Under the pieces are notes generated by a model. The model did not search any database. It was given only the letters and a program-made list of their open reading frames with translations, and was not told the DNA's origin. This document shows, piece after piece, positions 1-12,356 of a DNA stretch of 64,000 nt. Source of the stretch: Symbiodinium natans. Taxonomy: Eukaryota; Sar; Dinophyceae; Suessiales; Symbiodiniaceae. How positions within the stretch are numbered: the first letter of the stretch is position 1; each line of letters begins with the position of its first letter. Both the position numbers and the translations under genes were made by a program. Location of the stretch: positions 831,709-895,708 of the forward strand of contig CAJNDS010002424.1 in NCBI GenBank assembly GCA_905221605.1. The letters run 5' to 3'.

Positions 1-1438
1 TGCAGTGCGGACGTTGTGGGCATGACCAAGGGACTGATTGCCACCTACGGCGTGGTCATGCAGATTTTGCAGCCCAACCTTGGTTCGCTGGCAAACATCT
101 ATTCGGGACCCATTGACAAGTGCTATGACGGCATGAACAAGCTCAATGGGGGCGATTTGAAGGATTCCTTCGTCACCACGCCCATTATGGGCCCGTTTAA
201 CCTGAAGCTCGGCGAGACTACCAAGCTGGTGGTCGAGGGCATGGGCCATGTCGGTGCTCTCGATTCCCTCAAGACCTGCCAGGACGGGCGGCAATGGGCG
301 GCATGGAGGGACACACATGGACACACGAGCAGACGCGAGTCGATAAGTGGAGTAAGCCTTCCCTTGAGCCTCGGAATCACGAACCCCACGTCACTCACCA
401 AAGAAACCTTGCGTCTCTGCTAGAACACATCGGACGTTGGCTACCTCTTCGTCCACAAGAACCTGTACTGGAACCCCACGCAAGATGCCGTCGACCTCGA
501 GGCGGGTGTTTGGCTGGGCTTTGTCTTCGCATGTGCGCACACATGAGCATCCGGCACGGGACACACGCAGCATGGGACGCAAGACGGGCTTGTGAGCAGG
601 GCTTCTCGGAGTACAAGACGTCGAAGGCAGCGGAGGCGGAGGAGAAGGCGAGGCAGAAGCAAATGAGCCTCGGATGTGCACCTTGAGATCAGGACACAAC
701 ACGGTCCCACGGTCCATGAGCAGAACCGGCAGACCCTTTGAACCAAGGCAAGCAATTGCCAAGTCCACTGGCAAGGGGGACACAAAGACGGCGGAGGCGA
801 CGCTGGAGAAGGCTGGCCGGGCATCGTCACGGGAGCGTCACAGGGGGCGTCAAAGGGGGCGTCACAGGGGGCGTCACAGGATGCGTCACGCCAGGCCGGT
901 GCCGAGGTCCCCGCTCCTAAGGCGGAGGTGGACCAGGGCGCCCCATCCTCAGTGCATTGGTCAGTGTTGATGCGCATCACGTCAGCCTTAATCTCGCGGT
1001 GATTGAGAGATCCGGCGGCCAGGCCGTCACTTCCGCCAAGAACGCCGGGAAGCTCTCGGTGCCCGTGGGCGCCCGGTGCTCAGCAGATATTAGATCAACC
1101 GATGTCAGCAGAGCATGCCGACGGGCCGACGTGCAGACAGGTCGCCAGACAAACCGAGGGTGTAGGGTCTCGCTTTCTCTGCGCCAGGGCAAGATTGACA
1201 TCAAGGGTGTGCCCAAAGAGGACGTGGGCGCCTCAGAGAGGGTCAGAAGCCATGATGTTCGGCGACTCTGTCCTCGCTACAGTCCGCCGCCGTGGTGAAA
1301 GCGCTCGGGCTCGGCGACAAGGTCAACATTGCCGACGCTCGGCCTTTGAAAGCTAGGGCGGCTAAGGGCGAAGGGCGGCTAAGGGCGACTATGGGCGACG
1401 ATGTTTCAGCCCGCAGTCGGCGTATGTCCGCACATTGA
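1..1438 (+). CDS. Tandem gene copy 1 (5' truncated by window edge), unknown secreted-type protein
   Basis: Only the downstream part of the gene is present: the end of the large exon (to about 282), then exon-like pieces near 424-510 (starts NTSDVGYLFVHKNLYW), 600-676 (charged, FSEYKTSKAAEAEEKARQ), about 748-950 (AEATLEKAG followed by a 12-bp repeat), 1003-1090, 1183-1240 and a last piece from about 1283 (SAAVVKALGLGDKVNIADAR) to a TGA at 1436-1438. Positions downstream of the large exon are approximate. Compared with copies 3 and 4, the repeat near 835-885 has a one-base difference that shifts the frame if the segment is translated straight through, so either an intron lies there or the copy is damaged. 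I do not recognise the family. Function unknown. Confidence 0.6.
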
Positions 1439-2092
1439 CATGTCGGCAGTCGAACTCACTGGCAGCAGAGTGCGAGCCAACAGTACCGAGCACCGTGAAG
1501 AAGCTCCACTGCAGTTGCCGCAGTTCTTGTACGTCCCACCGACTTGACATGCTGCAGTTCAGGATCGCCGCCTGTCCGAGACGCTTATTTGAAGCGAAGG
1601 TGAAGTGCACGTTTCACACTGAGCGAAGCCTCATTGAAACCTTAGAAATGAGCTGCGACCAGTGGCTCTGGGAGAGAGTTTTCAAGAAGCCTACGTCGCA
1701 GGGTCGTTCGCTTCATTGCCTCACTACTGCTCATTGATACCATTCGACGCTTGCCCGGCCACTCCGGCGTAATTTTGTTCGTTTGCACGATGTTTCCAGA
1801 TGCAAGTTGCAAGCTCCCATTGGCGAGAAGGAGCTGGAGTGACAGGGACTTGCTTCCGAGTTGCCTGACTCTGAAAGATCGCACTTGTGTGTCTCGGCCA
1901 TATGGTCCCACTGAAATGTCACGAATCCAACATAATCTGATTGTTAACGCTGCGCCTCGACCGTTTCGTATATAAAGGGAACAGGGTTTTTCGCTCACTA
2001 TCATATACATATACCGTATATCAGTAGGTTCACGGTTGCCGCCGAAGCAAGCTTGGCTCAGCTCCGCCCTGATTCTCAGCCTGCCATTGATC

Positions 2093-4542
2093 ATGTCGCT
2101 GTTCAACGCCTGGAGCTCAAGTGTGTCCAGAGAACTTCCCTTGGCCACTGCTCGGTTGCGCAGTGTCGCGGCCGGTCGAGTCACGTCGAGTCCCCGCCCT
2201 CCCCCCCCCGCCAAGCTTGCAGAGAACTCAGGTCTTGTGCCTCGGGCTGGTGGCCCGCGCTTCTGCCTGGGCCCGCGCCTCCGTGACGGTGACTGGAGAG
2301 GCTCCTTCGCGGGCAGGTGGCAGGGCAGGTGGCAGGGCAGGTGGCAGGGCAGGTGGCAGGGCAGGTGGCAGGGCAGGTGCGAAAATTGATGCCGAAACCT
2401 GCTGGAACAGCGTTTGATTCAGGCGCTCGCGGACAAGACCATCAAGGCCTGGCACTCTTTGAGGAAGCCCATAGAGTCTCAGAGGCATGTTAGATTTGCA
2501 TGGCGTTCCGTGTCCTTGCGCCGTGGCAGGACTACGTTGAGGAGGTCAAAACCATGAGCCCAACTCTGGGTTCGCTCCAGCAGCTGCGTTTTGCATGGAA
2601 GCGCGTTTCGCTTGGGCTTTAGGTGTTCTTTTTTTGGCCCTTGTCTGTGGGTCTGGCAGCCGCAACGGACAGTCGATCGCAGATCGTATAGATTAATCAC
2701 TGATTGATCAGAACTGAAGGATGATGGGCAGCTGCTGTGACGAGAACCAAGGCAGGGAAACGCCGGGACTGCTTTCCTTGTTGCTGGAACATCTGGAACA
2801 TGCGCTGGTCGAGGGGTTTCGGAAAGTTTTTGGGTTTGGGGTTTCGAGGTCGCGCTTGCGTGAACTGAGCTCCCGCATCCGGGCAGGCGCTGCCATGGAG
2901 GTTCAGAACGGCATCAACACGAACACCCTCTACGGTCCTACTGATGAGCTTGCCAAGACGATCTTCAAGGACACTGGCTGCAGTCCGGTGGCAGAGAAGA
3001 ATATGAACAAGATGGGCACGGCAGGCTGCACCTACTTCAGCATCTTCCAAAACACCGCCCATGCCGACCACGAGTTCGCCGCCAACTGCGTGCCGGGTTT
3101 GGTCTGCAGTGCGGACGTTGTGGGCATGACCAAGGGACTGATTGCCACCTACGGAGTGGTCATGCAGATTTTGCAGCCCAACCTTGGTTCGCTGGCAAAC
3201 ATCTATTCGGGACCCATTGACAAGTGCTATGACGGCATGAACAAGCTCAATGGGGGCGATTTGAAGGATTCCTTCGTCACCACGCCCATTATGGGCCCGT
3301 TTAACCTGAAGCTCGGCGAGACTACCAAGCTGGTGGTCGAGGGCATGGGCCATGTCGGTGCTCTCGATTCCCTCAAGACCTGCCAGGACGGGCGGCAATG
3401 GGCGGCATGGAGGGACACACATGGACACACGAGCAGACGCGAGTCGATAAGTGGAATCAGCCTTCCCTTGAGCCTCGGAATCACGAACCCCACGTCACTC
3501 ACCAAAGAAACCTTGCGTCTCTGCTAGAACACATCGGACGTTGGCTACCTCTTCGTCCACAAGAACCTGTACTGGAACCCCACGCAAGATGCCGTCGACC
3601 TCGAGGCGGGTGTTTGGCTGGGCTTTGTCTTCGCATGCGCGCACACATGAGCATCCGGCACGGGACACACGCAGCATGGGACGCAAGACGGGCTTGTGAG
3701 CAGGGCTTCTCGGAGTACAAGACGTCGAAGGCAGCGGAGGCGGAGGAGAAGGCGAGGCAGAAGCAAATGAGCCTCGGATGTGCACCTTGAGATCAGGACA
3801 CAACACGGTCCCACGGTCCATGAGCAGAACCGGCAGACCCTTTGAACCAAGGCAAGCAATTGCCAAGTCCACTGGCAAGGGGGACACAAAGACGGCGGAG
3901 GCGACGCTGGAGAAGGCTGGCCGGGCATCGTCACGGGAGCGTCACAGGGGGCGTCAAAGGGGGCGTCACAGGGGGCGTCACAGGATGCGTCACGCCAGGC
4001 CGGTGCCGAGGTCCCCGCTCCTAAGGCGGAGGTGGACCAGGGCGCCCCATCCTCAGTGCATCGGTCAGTGTTGATGCGCATCACGTCAGCCGTAATCCTG
4101 CGGTGATTGAGAGATCCGGCGGCCAGGCCGTCACTTCCGCCAAGAACGCCGGGAAGCTCTCGGTGCCCGTGGGCGCCCGGTGCTCAGCAGATATTAGATC
4201 AACCGATGTCAGCAGAGCATGCCGACGGGCCGACGTGCAGACAGGTCGCCAGACAAACCGAGGGTGTAGGGTCTCGCTTTCTCTGCGCCAGGGCAAGATT
4301 GACATCAAGGGTGTGCCCAAAGAGGACGTGGGCGCCTCAGAGAGGGTCAGAAGCCATGATGTTCGGCGACTCTGTCCTCGCTACAGTCCGCCGCCGTGGT
4401 GAAAGCGCTCGGGCTCGGCGACAAGGTCAACATTGCCGACGCTCGGCCTTTGAAAGCTAGGGCGGCTAAGGGCGAAGGGCGGCTAAGGGCGACTATGGGC
4501 GACGATGTTTCAGCCCGCAGTCGGCGTATGTCCGCACATTGA
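2093..4542 (+). CDS. Tandem gene copy 2, unknown protein with signal peptide
   Basis: Exon 1 is only 15 nt (2093-2107, MSLFN). A 124-bp GC-AG intron follows, then exon 2 (2232-2312), which completes a hydrophobic signal-peptide-like start (VLCLGLVARASAWARA). Exon 3 starts at 2423 (ALADKTIKAWHSL; its 3' end is unclear), exon 4 is 2530-2615 (DYVEEVKTMSPTLGSL), and exon 5 is 2870-3386, 517 nt, the best conserved part, with several Cys and Gly-rich stretches (HADHEFAANCVPG). Exon 6 begins at 3528. Later pieces are charged and Ala/Lys-rich; a TGA lies at 4540-4542. The start codon is chosen because the frame, the 15-nt exon and the leader are shared by all complete copies. A likely spliced-leader acceptor AG lies at 2078-2079. 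No family recognised; secretion is inferred from the leader only. Confidence 0.68.
2311..2381 (+). repeat. 12-bp minisatellite at intron-2 donor, copy 2
   Basis: About five copies of GGCAGGTGGCAG start exactly at the inferred exon 2/intron 2 boundary. Each unit contains AGGT and GGCAGG, so each could act as a GT or GC donor. If exon 2 were extended instead, the units would read (GGRA)n. The related copies carry about 3 (near 5394-5441), 1 (near 8414-8440) and 8-9 units. Confidence 0.85.
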
Positions 4543-5172
4543 CATGTCGGCAGTCGAACTCACTGGCAGCAGAGTGCGAGCCAACAGTACCGAGCACCGT
4601 GAAGAAGCTCCACTGCAGTTGCCGCAGTTCTTGTATGTCCCACCGACTTGACATGCTGCAGTTCAGGATCGCCGCCTGTCCGAGACGCTTATTTGAAGCG
4701 AAGGTGAAGTGCACGTTTCACACTGAGCGAAGCCTCATTGAAACCTCAGAAATGAGCTGCGACCAGTGGCTCTGGGAGAGAGTTTTCAAGAAGCCTACGT
4801 CGCAGGGTCGTTCGCTTCATTGCCTCACTACTGCTCATTGATACGATTTGACGCTTGCCCGGCCACTCCGGCGTAATTTTGTTCGTTTGCACGATGTGTC
4901 CAGATGCAAGTTGCAAGCTCCCATTGGCGAGAAGGAGCTGGAGTGACAGGGACTTGCTTCCGAGTTGCCTGACTCTGAAAGATCGCACTTGTGTGTCTCG
5001 GCCATATGGTCCCACTGAAATGTCACGAATCCAACATAATCTGATTGTTAACGTTGCGCCTCGACTCACTATCATATACATATATCATTGTCATCATATA
5101 TCAGTAGGTTCACGGTTGCCGCCGAAGCAAGCTTGGCTCAGCTCCGCCCTGATTCTCAGCCTTCCATTGATC

Positions 5173-7632
5173 ATGTCGCTGTTCAACGCCTGGAGCTCAA
5201 GTGTGTCCAGAGAACTTCCCTTGGCCACTGCTCGGTTGCGCAGTGTCGCGGCCGGTCGAGTCACGTCGAGTCCCCGCCCTCCCCCCCCCCGCCAAGCTAG
5301 CAGAGAATTCAGGTCTTGTGCCTCGGGCTGGTGGCCCGCGCTTCCGCCTGGGCCCGCGCCTCCGTGACGGTGACTGGAGAGGCTCCTTCGCGGGCAGGGC
5401 AGGTGGCAGGGCAGGTGGCAGGGCAGGTGGCAGGACAGGTGCGAGTGCCTACTTCATGCTGAAACCTGCTGGGGCGAGATGCCGTGCGTTTGTTTTCAGG
5501 CGCTCGCGGACAAGACCATCAAGGCCTGGCACTCTTTGAGGAAGCCCATAGAGTCTCATAAGCATGTTAGATTTGCATGGTGTTGCGTGGCCTTGCGCCG
5601 TGGCAGGACTACGTTGAGGAGGTCAAAACCATGAGCCCAACTCTGGGTTCGCTCCAGCAGCTGCGTTTTGCATGGAAGCGCGTTTCGCTTGGGTTTTAAG
5701 TTGTTTTTTGGCCCTTGTCTGTGAGTCTGGCAGCCGCAACAGACTGGAAGCAGACAGTAGATCGCAGATCGTATATAGATTGATCAGAACTGAAGGATGA
5801 TGGGCAGCTGTTGTGACGAGAACCAAGGCAGGGAAACGCCGGGACTGCTTTCCTTGTTGCTGGAACATCTGGAACATGCGCTGGTCGAGGGGTTTCGGAA
5901 AGTTTTTGGGTTTGGGGTTTCGAGGTCGCGCTTGCGTGAACTGAGCTCCCGCATCCGGGCAGGCGCTGCCATGGAGGTTCAGAACGGCATCAACACGAAC
6001 ACCCTCTACGGACCTACTGATGAGCTTGCCAAGACGATCTTCAAGGACACTGGCTGCAGTCCGGTGGCAGAGAAGAATATGAACAAGATGGGCACGGCAG
6101 GCTGCACCTACTTCAGCATCTTCCAGAACACCGCCCATGCCGACCACGAGTTCGCCGCCAACTGCGTTCCAGGCGTGGTCTGCAGTGCGGACGTTGTGGG
6201 CATGACCAAGGGACTGATTGCCACCTACGGCGTGGTCATGCAGATCTTGCAGCCCAACCTTGGGTCGCTGGCAAACATCTATTCGGGACCCATTGACAAG
6301 TGTTTTGCGGGAATGAACAAGCTCAACGAGGGCAATCTGAAGGATTCCCTCGTCACCACACCCATTATGGGCCCGTTTAACCTGAAGCTCGGCGAGACTA
6401 CGAAGCTGGTGGTCGAGGGCATGGGCCATGTCGGTGCTCTCGATTCCCTTAAGACCTGCCAGGACGGGCGGCCTGGAGGGACACGCGAGCAGACGCGAGT
6501 CGATAAGTGGAGTAATGTGGAGTAAGCCCTTCCCCGAGCCCCGCCAGCACGAACCCCACACTTTCCCCAGCACCGAAACCTGTCGTCTCTGCTAGAACAC
6601 GTCGGACGTTGGCTACCTCTTTGTCCACAAGAACTTGTACTGGAGCCAGACGGAAGATGCCGTCGACCTCGAGGTGGCGGTTGGCTTGGCTTTGACTTGA
6701 CAAGCTACAAGTAACCGGAGTTTCAGCAAGATCGAACTCGTGCTAGCTTCTGAGCAGGCCTTCTCGGAGTACAAGACGTCGAAGGCAGCGGCGGCGGAGG
6801 AGAAGGCGAGGCAGAAGCAAATGAGCCTCGGATGTGCACCTTGAGATCAGGACACAACACGGTCCCACGGTCCATGAGAACCGGCAGACCCTTTGAACCA
6901 AGGCAAGCAATTGCCAAGTCCACTGGCAAGGGGGACACGAAGACGGCGGAGGCGACGCTGGAGAAGGCTGGCCGCGCACCGTCACGGGAGCCACACAAGG
7001 GGGCGTCGCAGGGTGCGTCACGCCAGGCCGGTGCCGAGGTCCCCGCTCCTAAGGCGGAGGTGGACCAGGATGCCCCATCCTCAGTGCATCGGTCAGTGTT
7101 GATGTGCATCACGTCAGCCTTAATCTCGCGGTGATTGAGAGATCCGGCGGCCAGGCCGTCACTTCCGCCAAGAACGCCGGGAAGCTCTCGGTGCCCGTGG
7201 GCGCGCGGTGCTCATCAGATATCAGCAGATGTCAGCCGACGTTCGATGCAGACCGGTCGCCAGACAAACCCATTATTCGTGCCTGCGTCAGGGCAAGATT
7301 GACATCAAGGGTGTGCCCCAAGAGGACGTGGGTGCCTCAGAGTCATGAGGGATCAGAAGCCATGATGTTCGGCGACTCTGTCCTCGTTGCAGTCTGCTGC
7401 CGTGGTGAAAGCGCTCGGGCTCGGCGACAAGGTCAACATTGCCGACGCCCGGCTTTTGAAAGCTAGGGCGCTACAGGGCCTAGGGCGGCGACAGGGCCTA
7501 GGGCAAATATGGACGACGATGTTTCAGTCGGCGTATGTTTGCAGATGTCGGCGTTCTAAATCACCGGTAGCAGGCTGCAAGCAGCAGCACCCAATAAGCT
7601 CCACTGCAGTTGCCGCAGTTCTTCCATGTTGA
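5173..7632 (+). CDS. Tandem gene copy 3, unknown protein with signal peptide
   Basis: Exon map by comparison with the other copies: 5173-5187 (MSLFN), 5313-5393 (signal-peptide remainder), from 5500 (ALADKTIKAWHSL), 5607-5692, 5946-6462 (large 517-nt exon), from 6596 (NTSDVGYLFVHKNLYW), from about 6758 (AFSEYKTSKAA), from about 6902, about 7141-7215, about 7290-7345 and a last segment from about 7390. Intron 4 starts GT here, whereas copy 2 has GC at the same place. In the 12-bp repeat region this copy reads in frame as GASQGASRQAGAEV followed by PAPKAEV. The 3' end differs from the neighbours; the last frame stays open to about 7632, so the true stop is uncertain. Function unknown. Confidence 0.65.
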
Positions 7633-8317
7633 CTAGACATGCCGGACAGGATCGCCGCCTGTCCGAGACGCTCATCTGAAACGGAGGTGAAGTGCACGTT
7701 TCACATTGAGCGAAGCCTCATAGAAACCTCAGAAATGAGCTGCGACCAGTGACTCTGGGAGAGACCTTTCAAGAAGCCCAGGACGATTTTGGATTCTGCG
7801 TCGCAGGTTCGTTAGCTTCCTTGCCTCACTACTGCACATTGATTCCCTGTACGATTTGACGCTTGCCCGGGCACTCCGGCTTAGTTCTATTCTTTGGCAC
7901 GACGTGTCCAGATGCAAGTTGCAAGCTCCCCACGTGGTGAGAAGGAGCTGGAGTGACCGGGTCATGCTTTCCGAGTTGTCGAACTCTGAAAGATCGCACC
8001 TGTGTGTCGTGGGGCCATAGGGTCCCACTGAACGTGGAAAATTTCCAGTGAACGTCTACTCGGTGATCTGATGCCTGAGGTCATGTCGAACGGAACATGT
8101 CGCGAATCGAATATAATCGTATTGTTAGCGCAGCGATCGCTGCGCCTCGACCGTCTCGTACATTAAGGGAACAGGGGCGCCTGTCGCTCACTATCGATAC
8201 AGAATACGTTCACGGTACTTTCAAGGGGAAGGCAGACAGTAGAGCCTTTCAGAGGGCCTAAGTCGCCGAAGCAAGCCTGGCTCAGCTCTGCCCTGGTTCT
8301 TCAGCCTGCCGTTGATC

Positions 8318-10557
8318 ATGTCGCTGTTCAACGTCTTGTGCCTCGGGCTGGTGGCCCGCGCTTCCGCCTGGGCCCGCGCCTCCGTGACTGTGACTGGAGA
8401 GGCTCCTTCGCGGGCAGGGCAGGTGGCAGGTGGCAGGGCAGGTGCGAAAATTGCTGCTGGCGCGAGATGCCGTGCGTTTGTTTTCAGGCGCTCGCGGACA
8501 AGACCATCAAGGCCTGGCACTCTTTGCGGAAGCCCATATAGAGTCTCATATGCATGTTAGAGTTGCATCGCGTTGCGTGGCCTTGCGCCGTGGCAGGACT
8601 ACGTTGAGGAGGTCAAAACCATGAGCCCAACTCTGGGTTCGCTCCAGCAGCTGCGTTTTGCATGGAAGCGCGTTTCGCTTGGGTTTTAAGTGTTTTTTTT
8701 GGCCCTTGTCTGTGGGTCTGGCAGCCGCAACGGACAGTCGATCGCAGATCGTATAGATTAATCACTGATTGATCAGAACTGAAGGATGATGGGCAGCTGC
8801 TGTGACGAGAACCAAGGCAGGGAAACGCCGGGACTGCTTTCCTTGTTGCTGGAACATCTGGAATTGTGGGCTGGCCGAGGGTTGCGGAAAATTTTTGGGT
8901 TTGGGTTTCGAGGTCGCGCTCGCGTGAACTGAGCTCCCGCATCCGGGCAGGCGCTGCCATGGAGGTTCAGAACGGCATCAACACGAACACCCTCTACGGA
9001 CCTACTGATGAGCTTGCCAAGACGATCTTCAAGGACACTGGCTGCAGTCCGGTGGCAGAGAAGAATATGAACAAGATGGGCACGGCAGGCTGCACCTACT
9101 TCAGCATCTTCCAGAACACCGCCCATGCCGACCACGAGTTCGCCGCCAACTGCGTTCCAGGCGTGGTCTGCAGTGCGGACGTTGTGGGCATGACCAAGGG
9201 ACTGATTGCCACCTACGGCGTGGTCATGCAGATCTTGCAGCCCAACCTTGGGTCGCTGGCAAACATCTATTCGGGACCCATTGACAAGTGTTTTGCGGGA
9301 ATGAACAAGCTCAACGAGGGCAATCTGAAGGATTCCCTCGTCACCACACCCATTATGGGCCCGTTTAACCTGAAGCTCGGCGAGACTACGAAGCTGGTGG
9401 TCGAGGGCATGGGCCATGTCGGTGCTCTCGATTCCCTTAAGACCTGCCAGGACGGGCGGCCTGGAGGGACACGCGAGCAGACGCGAGTCGATAAGTGGAG
9501 TAATGTGGAGTAAGCCCTTCCCCGAGCCCCGCCAGCACGAACCCCACACTTTCCCCAGCACCGAAACCTGTCGTCTCTGCTAGAACACGTCGGACGTTGG
9601 CTACCTCTTTGTCCACAAGAACTTGTACTGGAGCCAGACGGAAGATGCCGTCGACCTCGAGGTGGCGGTTGGCTTGGCTTTGACTTGACAAGCTACAAGT
9701 AACCGGAGTTTCAGCAAGATCGAACTCGTGCTAGCTTCTGAGCAGGCCTTCTCGGAGTACAAGACGTCGAAGGCAGCGGAGGCGGAGGAGAAGGCGAGGC
9801 AGAAGCAAATGAGCCTCGGATGTGCACCTTGAGATCAGGACACAACACGGTCCCACGGTCCATGAGAACCGGCAGACCCTTTGAACCAAGGCAAGCAATT
9901 GCCAAGTCCACTGGCAAGGGGGACACGAAGACGGCGGAGGCGACGCTGGAGAAGGCTGGCCGCGCACCGTCACGGGAGCCACACAAGGGGGCGTCGCAGA
10001 ATGCGTCACGCCAGGCCGGTGCCGAGGTCCCCCCTCCTAAGGCGGAGGTGGACAAGGGTGCCCCATCCTCAGTGCATCGGTCAGTGTTGAATGTGTTGAT
10101 GCGCATCACGTCAGCCTTAATCTCGCGGTGATTGAGAGATCCGGCGGCCAGGCCGTCACTTCCGCCAAGAACGCCGGGAAGCTCTCGGTGCCCGTGGGCG
10201 CCCGGTGCTCAGCAGATATCAGCAGATAAGTAGCAGATGTCAACCGATGTCAGCAGAGCATGCCGACGGACCGACGTGCAGACAGGTCGCCAGACAAACC
10301 GAGGGTGTAGGGTCTCGCTTGATTCTCCGTGCCTGCGCCAGGGCAAGATTGACATCAAGGGTGTGCCCAAAGAGGACGTGGGTGCCTCAGAGTCATGAAG
10401 GGATCAGAAGCCATGATGTTCGGCGATTCTGTCCTCGCTGCAGTCCGCCGCCGTGGTGAAAGCGCTCGGGCTCGGCGACAAGGTCAACATTGCCGACGCC
10501 CGGCCTTTGAAAGCTAGGGCGGCTAAGGGCGAAGGGCGGCTACGGGCGAATATGTGA
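8318..10557 (+). CDS. Tandem gene copy 4, intron 1 precisely missing
   Basis: Here exons 1 and 2 are fused: 8318-8413 is 96 nt, exactly the 15 + 81 nt of the separate exons in the other copies, and reads MSLFNVLCLGLVARASAWAR without interruption. Other exons: from 8488, 8597-8682, 8934-9450 (517 nt, almost identical to copy 3), from 9584, from about 9746, from about 9890, about 10137-10215, about 10340-10395 and from about 10441 to a TGA at 10555-10557. The fused start shows the signal-peptide reading of the whole family directly and confirms the GC-AG intron of the other copies. The 12-bp minisatellite at the intron-2 donor is nearly absent here. Immediately after the stop, homology to the other copies breaks off until about 11240. 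Function unknown. Confidence 0.7.
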
Positions 10558-11240
10558 GTAATTCTCAGCTAAAAGTAAGGGGGATTTTCCGGAAAGTGGT
10601 TTGGGTACGTTGAATACAAGGGGGAAGGGATTACGATGCCCCAAGAGCCAGAGGCGGGAGCGCCATTCTGGCACGCCGCGTGCCATTGCGTGACGTGCAG
10701 CGAATCAAGCCTCAACAACTGAACGGTAGTGCACAGGACCTAGGCGGGAGCCGCGATTTGGGCCATCACGGCCATGGATGTGCCTGGGATGTAGGCGAGA
10801 GCGCGATGCATCGCGTCGCAGGAGCATAACTAACTCTAAAGCCTTGAATTTTCATGATGGACGCCGCGACCCTTGAATCCCCCGAATTCCGCGGGCAACC
10901 CCCGCGCTTAGGCGAGAGGTGCGCCTGCCCTGCTGCAGGCTCCGCTACCTCAACAAAGTCCTGCCGAAACCGACCCCGCCTTTTTAAAACCTATTCCGAA
11001 TTTGGGGGGGTTCAGGGGCCTCAAAAACCTTCAGGCCAATCTAAACCCTATCCCAAAAGATTGCACATGGATAAAACATCCCGCTAACATTGAAAACACA
11101 TTTCATTTCGAGTTTCTATTGGAGGGGGTGTGGGGGGGGGGGGGCCCGCCTGTTTAGTAATAGGGGTAAGGGATGAGGCAGCTTGGGGAAAGATGGGAAG
11201 GTCATGATCATGGTCCAGGGTAGAGGGTAGTATCTGACAT
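10558..11240. other. Non-homologous spacer inserted in the array
   Basis: This stretch interrupts the array homology between copies 4 and 5. It holds a G-rich run near 11127-11143 and no convincing ORF or exon. Array spacer homology resumes around 11240. Confidence 0.55.
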
Positions 11241-12356
11241 CCTTCGTAGTCGGCGTTTGTCTGCCTATGTCGGCGTTGCGCTTCCACTAGCAGAACATGA
11301 TGGTGCTGTGATTCCACATATTCCACTGGCAGCAGAGTGCACGCCAGCAGCACCCAACACCATGAAAAGCCAATGATCTGGAGTTGCAGAGGATCGTCGC
11401 CTGTCCGAGATGCTCATTTGAAGTGGAGGCGATGTGCACGCTTCATTCACACTGAGCAAAGCCTCATAATTAATTTCTCTGAGACGAGCTGCGACCAGGG
11501 ACCGCCTCCTGTGGGAGCGACCTTTCAAGAATTGAGGTTAGGGTGGTTAGGACACTTTTGAATTCTACGTCGCAGGTTCGTTCGCTTCCTTGCCCCACTA
11601 CCGCACATGGATGCGATTTGTTGTCTGTCCAGCCACTCCGGCTTGTTTTGGCCTCCGATCTCATTTGAGCAGCTGATGCAAAACGCAAGGTTCGTGCTAT
11701 TGCGAGAGGGAGCTAGTGGGACACCTAAGTCCGTAGAAGCGCCCGTTTGCGCAGTACTTCATGTAGAAGATTGGCAGGCTTACGGATTGTGATTGGCCCG
11801 CCATTGTTTGTAACAAGCCAAAGCAAAGGTGCACGAGAGGAACGTGCTAATTAAGTCTGCGAAAGTTGTCGCACAACCGGTGTCGTGCTTGCGTCTGGCT
11901 TGGGACCTGCCATGCTCATGCCGGTTTGCTATACATGAGGCATGGCCTCTGGGTTTTCACGAAAGAAGCTACCAAAGAAGCCTCAGAGGGTGGGGGGTGG
12001 GGTTGCTCTGTTTGCCACGGCTCATATGCGATGTACCGTTCTATCGTCAACTTATGCATGCAGTCATACATCGAGACACTTTTAATATATGGTGTCGATA
12101 TAACAGCTTCAAGAGGTTTTAAGTTTGTTGAGCCCTTCATCCCCCCTTTCGACCCAACCATGACAGAACGGTCGGCCGACGTGTCAGAGTGATGTCCGTG
12201 GCCATGCAGTCATACATGAGACGCAGTTAGACTCGCATGTTGGTACATAAAAAAGGTTCAAAACTGTGCGGCCTTGCCTGCCAGCCTAGAGGTCGTCCCC
12301 GAAGCAAGCTTGGTTCAGCTCTGCCCGGGTGTCGGCCTTTCTCTGCTTGATCGATC

